Assembly (NCBI GenBank): GCA_964414815.1
Contig: CAYPXY010000022.1
Location: 1 to 64,000 of the forward strand
Reading direction: 5' to 3'
DNA: 64,000 nucleotides
Source of the DNA: Mariniblastus sp964414815
Lineage (GTDB): Bacteria > Planctomycetota > Planctomycetia > Pirellulales > Pirellulaceae
Program-made: the position numbers and the translations under genes
Shown here: positions 44,853 to 53,205 of the stretch, piece after piece
Layout: every line of letters starts with the position of its first letter
Position numbering within the stretch: position 1 is the first letter of the stretch
The notes under the pieces: generated by a model
Told to the model about the DNA's origin: nothing
Databases searched by the model: none
What the model saw: the letters and a program-made list of their open reading frames with translations, nothing else

Positions 44853-45080
44853 GCCATTCCGTGGGTCTTTGAGCGTTTGCGCAGTTCCGGCAAGAACCCG
44901 GTGGCGATGCCGGATATACCGATTTTTCTGGCAAGTGGTAGACAGGTTTCCGTAGAAGACGAAGCCAAACACGTATTCTGATCGCCGCAGAAACGTAGAG
45001 TTGCAGTACGAGTAGCCTTGGAGTACCTCCACTTTCCAGTCGGCTCCATCGGTCAAGCTTTCCACAGGTTCTACTGCCAT
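44736..45080 (-). CDS. Possible small hypothetical gene, 3' end formed by repeats
   Basis: The ATG at 45080 has a good AGGAG site 8 bp upstream and opens a 114-residue frame (AVEPVESLTDGADWKVEVLQ...) with no known family. Its last ~45 residues are encoded by the repeats at 44736-44852, so if real the natural C-terminus has been replaced. Its start codon overlaps the divergent zinc-ribbon start (the shared bases catg). Only one of the two starts may be used; this call is tentative. Confidence 0.3.
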   Translation of the reverse strand: MAVEPVESLTDGADWKVEVLQGYSYCNSTFLRRSEYVFGFVFYGNLSTTCQKNRYIRHRHRVLAGTAQTLKDPRNGLLSSAFACSGLLVCATSKSVSEGRSTRAGVIPRLRFGL

Positions 45081-45480
45081 GAAAATCTCCTCTCTCGGAC
45101 GAACGACTGTATTCCTGTGCCCTTGTTGCAAGACGACGGCGCTGGAAGTCGGAAAAATTGAAGATCGAATCGAGGTCTGCTTCTGCTCGAACTGCGATGG
45201 GTTCGTGATTGATCAGGCATCGCTGGGAATCCACGTCACTGAACTGAGATCGGCTTACTCCGGACCTGATGACAGGCCCATTCCGATTTGTCTCCACGAA
45301 CTGGAAATTCAACATTGTTGTCCGGCCTGCGACGAGGCGATGGAAGTTCATCCCTATTACGGACCAGGCAACGTGGTCATCGACAGTTGCAATCACTGCA
45401 AACTGGTTTGGTTCAATCAGGGAGAACTAAAGCGGATTGTTCAAGCCCCCGGTCTCCGTCGAATGCAGCCCTCCATCTAA
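45079..45480 (+). CDS. Double zinc-ribbon (zf-TFIIB-type) protein
   Basis: A 133-residue protein with two zinc-binding modules. First: CPCC (14-17) with CSNCDGFVID (~36-45). Second: CPACDEAMEVHPYYGPGNVVID and CNHCKLVWFNQGEL. This pattern, CPxC...CxxCxGxWxD, is the zf-TFIIB family of small bacterial proteins, role unclear. It converges with the UbiD gene, whose stop overlaps by 4 bp. The start codon overlaps that of a possible minus-strand gene, and its ribosome-binding site is weak (AGG). Confidence 0.75.
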   Translation: MKISSLGRTTVFLCPCCKTTALEVGKIEDRIEVCFCSNCDGFVIDQASLGIHVTELRSAYSGPDDRPIPICLHELEIQHCCPACDEAMEVHPYYGPGNVVIDSCNHCKLVWFNQGELKRIVQAPGLRRMQPSI

Positions 45481-47342
45481 ATCCACTTTGCCAGCGGCCC
45501 GCCTTTTGCCGCCATGGCATCGATTCGTTTGGAAACATCCCGATCTTCGATCAGCGGCGGCGCGTGATGCGGTTTGATACGAGCATCAATCACCAAGCTT
45601 CCGGGGCAACCCCAGTGTTTGAACTCGGTAAACTCACCGATCCCGTACAGATCCGTCGCCGGATTGCTGCGAGTGAAAACGACCCATAGAAAATTTTCCA
45701 GCGTTCGAGCCGTAAATTCGCTATCGTCGACCAGCACGACCAGCGGAAATCCTTCGATGGCTCTCTCTGGAAACGAAGCACAGAACCTCAGGATCGGAGA
45801 TCGGAGATCAGTGCTATGAGGCTCAGAACTCGCTGCTTGACGCCCCGAGCCTTCAGTTGCTGCAGGAGCAGAGATGGCGACGACTCCCGGCATGCAGACT
45901 TGCGGATCCTTGAATCCGGTCGGAATGGAAAGGCTCGATGGAACTTCAGTAGCGAGCGTTCGCTGAGAGGGTCCGGCGGCCGCGATGACCACTTTCGAAC
46001 CTGAGTTGAATCCGGTGCCGGAATAGTCCAGCGTATCGATGGTCGTCTTCGTCTGAAAATGAAGATCGCGTCGCCAGTCCACTCGCTCAAGCAATCGCTG
46101 GAAGAAACATTGCATGTCACGGATGTCCAGCTGCGGATCGCACGCCTGATCGAGAATGAACAGATACTTTGCCAGCGACATCTGACCCTGGCCAAGGATC
46201 GCATTGGCTTGCGTCAAAATCTCCTGCGGCTCGGTCGTCGGTTGATAGGGAACATAGCGTTCGCTGCCGATCGCCAGCAACAGCGGATGTACCCCCGCCA
46301 CATCGACGGCATGAACGGCCTTGATCCCTGGAAGGACGGTCGGAATCACCGGGCCGGTTAACTCATGAATCAGATCGCCAAACACGGTATCTTCCTGAGG
46401 CGGTCGCCCGACGACCGTGAACGGCCAAATCGCGCCGTCACGATGATACACTTTCTCGACCTGCAGCACTGGAAAATCATGCGCCAGACTGTAGTAACCC
46501 AGATGGTCGCCAAAAGGGCCTTCGGGCAACAGCCGATTGGGATCGACGGTGCCGACGATGCAAAAATCGGCATCCGCGTAGATGGCCGACTGATCGCTTC
46601 GCATCATCGGAATGCGATGGCCTGAGAGTGCACCGGCGAACGTCAGTTCAGACATGCCTTCGGGCAGCGGCATCACGGCGGCCAGCGTCATCGCGGGAGT
46701 GCCCCCCAAAAAAATATTGACTCGAAAAGGCTTGCCTGCTTCCAGAGCCGCTCGATGGTGGACGCCGATCCCACGCTGGATCTGGTAGTGCAGCCCGACT
46801 TCGCGGTCCGGTTGATACTGACCGCCGGAAAGCTGCACGCGGTACATTCCCAGATTGGATTTTGCACATCCGGGCTGACGAGCATCTTCGCTATAGACTT
46901 GCGGCAGGGTGATAAAAGCACCGCCGTCATCCGGCCAGGACTTGATCGGTGGAAGCTGGCCGATGGTGGTCTGATTTCGGGTGACGGCGGCACTTCGAAC
47001 AAGCTTGGGTCGCATTTGCCAGGCGATGAAGGGGGCCTTCCAGTATCGAAGAGGCTGCTTGAGCGCCTGCCCCGGATCGACTTTGAGTTGAATCGCCCGC
47101 TGAACATTCTCAAACGTCTTACGAAAAATGAATCTTGCCCGTTCCAGGGTTCCGAACAGATTTGAAACGGCTGGAAACGGCGAACCGTTGATCTTCGAAA
47201 AGTAAACTGCGGGGCCGCCCGAGCGGTAAACTCGTCGCTGGATTTCGGCGGCTTCCAGGTTGCCGTCAATCGGTGCCTCAATGCGCACCAGATGCCCATG
47301 CTTTTCCAGATCATCGACGCATTGCTTTAAGGAGCGATACAA
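45477..47342 (-). CDS. UbiD-family (de)carboxylase
   Basis: A 621-residue UbiD-type enzyme that decarboxylates aromatic or unsaturated acids using prenylated FMN made by UbiX. Family sequence runs throughout: SLKQCVDDLEKHGHLVRI, AVSNLFGTLERAR, FLGGTPAMTLAAVMPLPEG, the active-site region LPEGPFGDHLGYYS, and HELTGPVIPTVLPGIKAV. It is longer than UbiD proper (~490), mainly because of insertions after residue 470. Translation appears to start at a TTG (47342) with no visible ribosome-binding site, right next to repeat family G, so its natural leader may have been replaced. No ubiX is adjacent, and the substrate (ubiquinone/menaquinone precursor or another acid) is open. Confidence 0.88.
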   Translation of the reverse strand: MYRSLKQCVDDLEKHGHLVRIEAPIDGNLEAAEIQRRVYRSGGPAVYFSKINGSPFPAVSNLFGTLERARFIFRKTFENVQRAIQLKVDPGQALKQPLRYWKAPFIAWQMRPKLVRSAAVTRNQTTIGQLPPIKSWPDDGGAFITLPQVYSEDARQPGCAKSNLGMYRVQLSGGQYQPDREVGLHYQIQRGIGVHHRAALEAGKPFRVNIFLGGTPAMTLAAVMPLPEGMSELTFAGALSGHRIPMMRSDQSAIYADADFCIVGTVDPNRLLPEGPFGDHLGYYSLAHDFPVLQVEKVYHRDGAIWPFTVVGRPPQEDTVFGDLIHELTGPVIPTVLPGIKAVHAVDVAGVHPLLLAIGSERYVPYQPTTEPQEILTQANAILGQGQMSLAKYLFILDQACDPQLDIRDMQCFFQRLLERVDWRRDLHFQTKTTIDTLDYSGTGFNSGSKVVIAAAGPSQRTLATEVPSSLSIPTGFKDPQVCMPGVVAISAPAATEGSGRQAASSEPHSTDLRSPILRFCASFPERAIEGFPLVVLVDDSEFTARTLENFLWVVFTRSNPATDLYGIGEFTEFKHWGCPGSLVIDARIKPHHAPPLIEDRDVSKRIDAMAAKGGPLAKWI

Positions 47343-47347
47343 GTGAT

Positions 47348-47457
47348 TAACCGTTCACGAAAAATGGAATCGTTTAGCCGCAAGCCGTCGTGGGTTGCTG
47401 CCAAGAACGTACTGTAATACCGAAATCGCTCCATCAGCAACCCCCCAAGGCGCGCGG
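47348..47457 (-). repeat. Dispersed repeat family G, copy 2, abutting the UbiD start
   Basis: Inverted copy of 31866-31973, with its gaacggtta end only ~6 bp from the TTG start of the UbiD gene. At the other copy the same end faces the GT2 start 13 bp away, so both copies have the same orientation and nearly the same distance to a start codon. Confidence 0.9.
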
Positions 47458-47581
47458 AATACCGGATTGTAGGTATTCCTCCCCTTACACTTGAACCGCT
47501 ATTGACCGGTTGCCTCAAATGATGAGAATGTTCGCCTTGTACCGTATCTATTGAAGCTATTTTTTCAGAAGGCAGGCGACT

Positions 47582-48019
47582 GTGGGACTCATTAATGAAT
47601 TCAAGGAATTCATCGTCAAAGGAAATGCAATTGATCTGGCTGTCGGTTTGATTGTTGGAGCAGCTTTCGGAGCCGTGGTCAACTCGCTGGTGACGGACGT
47701 CATCATGCCTCCGGTGGGAGCGCTGATGGGAGGGGTCGACTTTAGTTCCTTGAGCTATGAAATTTTGAAGGGCGTGCCCGCCGGTGAAACACACCCCATC
47801 ACTCAGCTGGAAGTCAAGGAAAACATCCCACCGGTGGTCATTGGCTACGGCAAGTTTATCAACGCATTGATCGCTCTGGTGATCCAGGGATTTGCTATCT
47901 TCATGGTCGTAAAATTGATCAACAAGCTGAAACGGAAGGCTGATGACGCTCCTGCTCCTGCCGCACCGGCAGCCGATATCCAGCTCCTGACTGAGATCCG
48001 GGACTTGCTGAAGAAGTAG
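47582..48019 (+). CDS. mscL: Large-conductance mechanosensitive channel MscL
   Basis: A 145-residue channel that opens under osmotic downshock. N-terminal helix and TM1 (EFKEFIVKGNAIDLAVGLIVG, AFGAVVNSLVTDVIMPPVG), a periplasmic loop, TM2 (KFINALIALVIQGFAIFMVV) and the cytoplasmic helix (ADIQLLTEIRDLLKK) that forms the C-terminal bundle. It starts at GTG (47582); the N-terminus GLINEFKEF fits the family. Confidence 0.96.
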   Translation: MGLINEFKEFIVKGNAIDLAVGLIVGAAFGAVVNSLVTDVIMPPVGALMGGVDFSSLSYEILKGVPAGETHPITQLEVKENIPPVVIGYGKFINALIALVIQGFAIFMVVKLINKLKRKADDAPAPAAPAADIQLLTEIRDLLKK

Positions 48020-48035
48020 ATCATCCCGAGATTTG

Positions 48036-49316
48036 CTATATCCGCCGCAAGGCCTCGATTGGATCGAGCTTTGCGGCTTGATAGGCGGGATAGATTCCGA
48101 ATACAAGTCCGACCGTAAATGACACCGACGCCGCAATGAAAATGGCTTGAAAGGTGACGACGGTTTCCATGCCGGACCAGATCGTAACCAGGTGAGGCGC
48201 CCCGACGCCCAGCAGCACGCCGAGAAAGGTCCCCAAAAAGGAAAGCCCTGCCGTCTCCGCCAGAAACTGGACAATGATATCGGTCTGCTTGGCCCCCAAC
48301 GCTCGGCGGATACCGATTTCGCCTGTGCGTTCGCTGACGGTGGCCAGCATGATGTTCATGATACCGATCCCGCCGACCAGCAGTGAAATCGCTGCCGTTG
48401 CCGCCAAGACGAAATTGAAAATCCGTTGAGTGGCCTGAGCTTGTTCCAGCAGATCCAGCGGTATTGTAATCGCATAGTCCTGATTCGGGTGAAATTTTGC
48501 GAGCAAGCCATCGAGTGCCTCCGCCGTCGATTTCACCTTGTGCCGGTCGGCAACTTCGACCGTGATCTGACTCAGCTCCAGTCGCTGGCGCGAGTAACTG
48601 CCCTGTTCGCGTGTCATGACCACGTCGCCCAAGCGGCTGCGATTGGTTGTCAGCGGGATAATGACATCTTTGTTCAGGTCCTGCGCCGATAAACTCGAAC
48701 CGACCCCCGCAGAGGGAGTTTTGTAGTCTTGAACTCCCACGATTCTGAAGAAATGCTGATTGTCGATTCCGATGGATTTGCCCAGCGGTGAGACCCCCGG
48801 AAAGATTTTCTGAGCCACCTCATCGCCGATGACGCAAACATTGGCATGCTGGCCGAGATCGACCGAGTCAAGGAAACGCCCCTTTGCCAATTGAATCCGG
48901 TTCGATTCAAAGTAACTCGGATGGACGCCCACCAGTCTTGAGGACATCGATTTGGAACCGTAACGGGCTTCGCGAGAGAACTCTCGCAGTGGAGTGATGC
49001 GAACCACATCGGACAGAGATTCACGGATTCGTCTCAGATCGTTATACGTCAGACCAAAATTGGCTTCAGAACGGCGAAACGTGGCCGTGTCCTGACTGTC
49101 ATTCGGTTTGATCGTCCGGAGAATGATATTGTTGACACCCAAGGCCTCGATTTGGCGCTGAGCCGCCTGGCCAGCACCTTCCGTGACAGACAGCATGACA
49201 ATCACACTGGCGACGCCGAAGATCAAGCCGAGGATCGTCAGCCCAGACCGCAGCTTGTGCGTAAGGATACCGCGAGCCGCCGTCCGCAACAAAGCTGAAT
49301 AGCGCAGCCACATCAT
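48036..49316 (-). CDS. MacB/FtsX-type ABC transporter permease
   Basis: A 426-residue permease with one N-terminal helix (RSGLTILGLIFGVASVIVML), a MacB-type periplasmic core domain (~50-280), and three C-terminal helices, including the typical VGGIGIMNIMLATVSERTGEIGIRRALGA and the closing IYPAYQAAKLDPIEALRR. In MacAB-TolC-like systems it works with an adaptor and a MacB-type ATPase; the adaptor is directly upstream (4-bp overlap ATGA). No ATPase domain is fused to it, and none is found within the cluster. Confidence 0.93.
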   Translation of the reverse strand: MMWLRYSALLRTAARGILTHKLRSGLTILGLIFGVASVIVMLSVTEGAGQAAQRQIEALGVNNIILRTIKPNDSQDTATFRRSEANFGLTYNDLRRIRESLSDVVRITPLREFSREARYGSKSMSSRLVGVHPSYFESNRIQLAKGRFLDSVDLGQHANVCVIGDEVAQKIFPGVSPLGKSIGIDNQHFFRIVGVQDYKTPSAGVGSSLSAQDLNKDVIIPLTTNRSRLGDVVMTREQGSYSRQRLELSQITVEVADRHKVKSTAEALDGLLAKFHPNQDYAITIPLDLLEQAQATQRIFNFVLAATAAISLLVGGIGIMNIMLATVSERTGEIGIRRALGAKQTDIIVQFLAETAGLSFLGTFLGVLLGVGAPHLVTIWSGMETVVTFQAIFIAASVSFTVGLVFGIYPAYQAAKLDPIEALRRI

Positions 49317-50845
49317 TCCCCCATCGGTTCCGCCGGTGATGAGGCTGCGGTTGGCCCGGACTGCTCTGCCGCACGCTCCTTGTCCGCAAAATCCTTGATC
49401 CCGCGGCGATAGGCGTCCAACGTTACCTGTTCCCCCACATTGACACCTTCCAGAATCTCGACAAATGAATGGGTCACGCGACCTGTCTTGACCCCTTGGC
49501 GCCGCACGGGCGAACCGGGCCGATCCAGGATGTACACATACGTTTGACCAAAATGTTCGGTGATGGCTCCGATCGGAACGGCAATGGCATGGGTGTAGTT
49601 GCCGACGAGAATATCCACTTCTGCGGTCATGCCTGGCTTAACGGCCAGGCCTTCGGGAAGTTGATCAATGAGAATGATGGTCTCATAATTTTGAATACTT
49701 GAAAAAGTACTTGCCGCCATATTTGCCACGCTGCTGACCACTCCAGTGAGCTTGACATCGGAAAATGCATCCAGCCGAATGGTCACCGTTTGTCCTTCCT
49801 TGACTTTTTCAACCACCGATTCGTGGACACTGGCTTTGACCTGCATTTTGGTCATGTCCGGCAAGAAATAAATGTTTCGGCCTTCCCACATTTCTGTCCC
49901 GGCACGAATCCGTTCACTTGCGTCGTACCAGAATTCGTTGGCATAGGCGACGATGCCGTCCTGTTCCGCCAGCAGCGTACACTTGGAAAGCGTCTGTCTC
50001 AATTCGTCAAGCTGATCCTTGACCAGCTTGAGCCCGTTCTTCGCGCTGGCGACGGCGGCTTCGGCCTTCTTGGTCTCTGCGTCCGCCGTCGTCTCAGCGC
50101 GTTCCAGTTTGAGTTCGGTTTCGTCCCGTTTCCCGCGGAGCTCGATCAGCTTCTTTTCCCGGTCGTAAGTCAGCAAAACTTTAAGTTTTTGCCGGTCGCG
50201 TTCGACCTGAAATTGATAGAGCCGTTCCTTTAAGATAAAAGTGCGCAACTGCTGGGGCGAGCGGTATCCTTTCTTGACCAGCAACTCCATGTTGCTTCGC
50301 TCCAGACGAACATCTTCGAGTTGCGATTCTGCGTCCTTGATCGCCCGCTCGAGATCAGCGACTTCGGCCAACAAATCGCCTTCTTCATATTTTCTTAGAT
50401 CAATGACGGCCACTTCATAGGCCAGCTTGGCAGCCGCAATGTTGGTGACGTTCTCATTATTTTTGATTTCGAGTTGCTGAGTCGCCTCCGCCAGTTTGCC
50501 TTCCGCCTCGTTGACTTCGATTTCCTTTTGCTGGATTTTTTCGTCGATCTGGATCGTCTCGAAGACGACTACCTTGTCGCCTTTTTTGACAGACGTTCCT
50601 TCGGGGACAATTTCGACAATCTTGTTTCTGCCCGGAAGTTCGCTTCGGCCGTAGATGGTGTTCTGGCTTTCGATCGTTCCCCGCTCGACCACACGGTCTT
50701 CGAGCGCTCTGCGGCGAACTTCGTAGGTGGCCGCCTCGGCTGAATCCGTCTCGGCTCGCGAGAGCAACGACGGACCAACCAGAATCGCGGCGGCGGCTGC
50801 CGCCACCACCGCGCCTATGATTCCGAGTCTAAAAAGCCACTTCAT
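49313..50845 (-). CDS. HlyD/RND-type membrane fusion (adaptor) protein
   Basis: From the ATG at 50845 (510 residues) the protein begins with a membrane anchor (LFRLGIIGAVVAAAAAAILVG); the ATG at 50893 would precede it with 16 non-family residues. Then come the lipoyl-like domain (IVEIVPEGTSVKKGDKVVVFE), a long coiled-coil hairpin (~100-290, charged heptads) and the beta-barrel part (VKEGQTVTIRLDAFSDVKLTG). It would link the inner-membrane permease (overlapping by 4 bp) to an outer-membrane partner. Controlled, with the permease, by the PadR gene further upstream. Confidence 0.92.
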   Translation of the reverse strand: MKWLFRLGIIGAVVAAAAAAILVGPSLLSRAETDSAEAATYEVRRRALEDRVVERGTIESQNTIYGRSELPGRNKIVEIVPEGTSVKKGDKVVVFETIQIDEKIQQKEIEVNEAEGKLAEATQQLEIKNNENVTNIAAAKLAYEVAVIDLRKYEEGDLLAEVADLERAIKDAESQLEDVRLERSNMELLVKKGYRSPQQLRTFILKERLYQFQVERDRQKLKVLLTYDREKKLIELRGKRDETELKLERAETTADAETKKAEAAVASAKNGLKLVKDQLDELRQTLSKCTLLAEQDGIVAYANEFWYDASERIRAGTEMWEGRNIYFLPDMTKMQVKASVHESVVEKVKEGQTVTIRLDAFSDVKLTGVVSSVANMAASTFSSIQNYETIILIDQLPEGLAVKPGMTAEVDILVGNYTHAIAVPIGAITEHFGQTYVYILDRPGSPVRRQGVKTGRVTHSFVEILEGVNVGEQVTLDAYRRGIKDFADKERAAEQSGPTAASSPAEPMGE

Positions 50846-50942
50846 GGAAATCGAAAGCCACGAAAACACCGAAACTGCAAAGCCAATCGCCAAGTGTTCT
50901 ATTGTAGTCGATCAGTGACCAAAGTCGAATGATTGGTTCGCC

Positions 50943-52238
50943 CTATGGCAATTGGCTTCGCAACGAATCGAGAAAGAGCCCGATTTTTCGCTGGGTGGCG
51001 CGGGAGTGAAGCACCACCAGGAAACCATTGACAACCCTCATCTCGCCATTGCCTCCCTCTTCGACCCAAGTGTGAGGACTATTGAAGGACTTCACCAGAT
51101 GGGTCAGCATCCACTCCTTGGTCATTTCCTTTTTGACCGCCGAAATCCAGGCAACGTTCCTTGGCGATAACCCGCTTGAATCCTCCGTCTTCCCGGCTTT
51201 GTTGACTTCATCGGTCGAAGGTGCCCCCGCTCCTGACGAAGGCTCACTTTCATCCTGCGTACCGACACCTGCAGGATCGGAAATCTGAAACATGCCTCCG
51301 CCCATTCCACCACCTCCGCCCGTAGTCTTCGGGCGTTCCTGAAGCTTTTGGGAGTGGAGTTTCTGGCTCATCAGAAAGCTGGTTTCCGTCATCAGCACCT
51401 CTCTGGCAAAGGCATTGAAGTCAGAAGTCGACGCGGTCAGATCCAGACGCTCAATGATATCGCGACAATCAAAAATCTTCGTCACCATGAACTCATCGTC
51501 GTCGGCATTGTCAAGCGAGATCACACGCAGCGATCCGTCTCGAACGATGAAGGTCGAATTTTTCCTCACCAACATATCGCTCAGGCAAACTTCCAGCGGG
51601 AGTCCACGCAAGTAGATGCTGATTGTCTCTCCTTCACCCAAACCGTCATCGATCGCCGTCGTATCCGTGATAATATTGAAGCCAAATCTCTCGCTCAGGT
51701 CTCGACTTACTTCTTCCCAATCAGCCTCTTCATACATTACATCTGCGTTTTTACGAAGCGCCGATTCGATATGCTCATTCAACCGCCGGATCTCTGCAAA
51801 CCCGTCCGGCTCCACGCGATTCATGGCTCCGACTGGCGGATCGATACTTTCCTGCAACACCTCGTCATCCTGATCAAAGTTCCCGGCCGCCAGCCTGTCC
51901 GGTGCGCCGAATCGGGCGTTCTCCGGCCACAAAGACATCACCATTACCACGGCAACGAACAGCCCAGCAATCGATAAAGTAGCAAATCGCATCATCCACC
52001 TCTTTCGTTTCATTGAAGATACAAACTGGAAATTTTGTGCCATCACGGTGGCATCACCGAACTCCTCCAAAGCCTGGCTGAGCGCGGCCTGCTGACTCAT
52101 GCCGGCTTCCATCAAATCAGCCGTTCGAGACTGCAAGTGGTCTCGCAACTCGATTCCGATCAGAGACTGCTGCTTCTTCGACAGTTGCAGCAGCTTGCCG
52201 ATCAGCTTGAGATAATTTTCGAATTCTTCGTTGGACAT
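50943..52238 (-). CDS. HAAS-like membrane protein coupled to PadR, with large extracytoplasmic domain
   Basis: From the ATG at 52238 (431 residues, with a strong AGGGGAG site) the protein has an N-terminal helical domain (SNEEFENYLKLIGKLL, IELRDHLQSRTADLM) like the HAAS/permease-prefix domains that are commonly paired with PadR regulators. A membrane helix follows at ~83-103. The outer part has a folded domain (~140-270: ISIYLRGLPLEVCLSDMLVR, secretin/STN-like in pattern), a Gly/Met-rich linker, and a final ~75-residue domain. Function unknown; it probably senses or modulates the HlyD-permease system. Confidence 0.75.
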   Translation of the reverse strand: MSNEEFENYLKLIGKLLQLSKKQQSLIGIELRDHLQSRTADLMEAGMSQQAALSQALEEFGDATVMAQNFQFVSSMKRKRWMMRFATLSIAGLFVAVVMVMSLWPENARFGAPDRLAAGNFDQDDEVLQESIDPPVGAMNRVEPDGFAEIRRLNEHIESALRKNADVMYEEADWEEVSRDLSERFGFNIITDTTAIDDGLGEGETISIYLRGLPLEVCLSDMLVRKNSTFIVRDGSLRVISLDNADDDEFMVTKIFDCRDIIERLDLTASTSDFNAFAREVLMTETSFLMSQKLHSQKLQERPKTTGGGGGMGGGMFQISDPAGVGTQDESEPSSGAGAPSTDEVNKAGKTEDSSGLSPRNVAWISAVKKEMTKEWMLTHLVKSFNSPHTWVEEGGNGEMRVVNGFLVVLHSRATQRKIGLFLDSLRSQLP

Positions 52239-52292
52239 CGTGTGACTCCCCTTAAAGATTCTCGCCTGGATTCTCGCCAAGACTCCCATGGA

Positions 52293-52637
52293 TCAGGTGG
52301 CAGGCAGCAATCCGCTCAGTAGCGCCTCAACGCAATCCGCATACTCGCGCCATTGTTTGGCCTGCGCCGCCAGCCGTTTTTGCCCCTTGGCCGTCAGTGC
52401 GTACCATTTTCGTTGTCGTCCGGTGGTCGAATCGAGCCAGCTTCGGATCAATTTTTCGGCTTCCAGCCGATGCAGCAGCGGATACAGGGTTCCCGCCGGC
52501 AATCGGACTTTCTCTTTCGACGCCGCCTGTAACTTCTGTTGAATTGAATATCCGTACTCCGGGTCATTGGCCAGAATCGACAGCACCATCAAATCCAGGC
52601 TGCCCCGCAGCAAGTCGCTTTCGAACTTGTCACTCAT
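52293..52637 (-). CDS. PadR-family transcriptional regulator
   Basis: A 114-residue winged helix protein with the PadR pattern: DLLRGSLDLMVLSILANDPEYGYSI (first helices), LPAGTLYPLLHRLEAEKLI (recognition helix and wing), and RRKWYALTAKG. First gene of the HAAS - HlyD - permease operon. The tandem palindromes at 52664-52689, just upstream, are its likely operators, so it should autoregulate this operon. Confidence 0.95.
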   Translation of the reverse strand: MSDKFESDLLRGSLDLMVLSILANDPEYGYSIQQKLQAASKEKVRLPAGTLYPLLHRLEAEKLIRSWLDSTTGRQRKWYALTAKGQKRLAAQAKQWREYADCVEALLSGLLPAT

Positions 52638-52663
52638 GTTTGAACACTCCTTCTTATCGTAAC

Positions 52664-52689
52664 ACGATATATCGTACAGCGATATATCG
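52664..52689 (-). promoter_or_regulatory. Tandem palindromic operators for PadR
   Basis: Two palindromes, acgatatatcgt (52664-52675) and cgatatatcg (52680-52689), separated by 4 bp and centred ~16 bp apart, lie 27-52 bp upstream of the PadR start codon. The spacing places both on one face of the helix within 1.5 turns. This is a plausible operator for a dimeric PadR repressor. Confidence 0.65.
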
Positions 52690-52771
52690 GTTTGAAAACC
52701 CCAATTTTGGGAAAAATTTGGTAACCGTTAACGACATCAGGGTCGGGAGTTTTTTCTCGGGCAAACCGGAA

Positions 52772-52875
52772 GGGGTCGGGAGTCGTTTCTGTTGAAATTT
52801 TCAAGGGACACAAATAAACACTTCGCTTTCTGCGGTGGTGGGGCATGTTTATTCGAGGGAGCGACTCCCGACCCC
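52772..52875. repeat. MITE-like repeat family D, copy 2 (104 bp)
   Basis: Inverted and similar copy of 34261-34364, of the same 104-bp length and with the same ends (ggggtcgggagtcgtttct). A half-copy (gggtcgggagttttttctcgg) lies just before it at 52740-52760. The remaining gap to 53205 holds nothing recognisable. Confidence 0.9.
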
Positions 52876-53205
52876 CTCATGCTCGAACCCTCGCTACCCA
52901 GAACATTACGTGAACCGCCACAAAACTTGGGACGGAGTTATATACCCCGTGAGTTCGGTACCTCTGTGTGCCCCAATCCCAAACGAACGCTTGTCGGCCC
53001 CTCGGACGTCCAAGCTTACCCATGCCATGATTTGTGTTTTCATTAACACAACACGGAGAATGTGCCGCCGACAAAATTCGCCGAAAAAAACACAACCACC
53101 GTGTAAATGCGACTTCAATTGTCATAAATTGATGTTAAGGAGTCTTGATTCATCACAATTTCGCTCCACTTTAGTTCTTCAGACGATTGAATTTGCGGGT
53201 TTACA

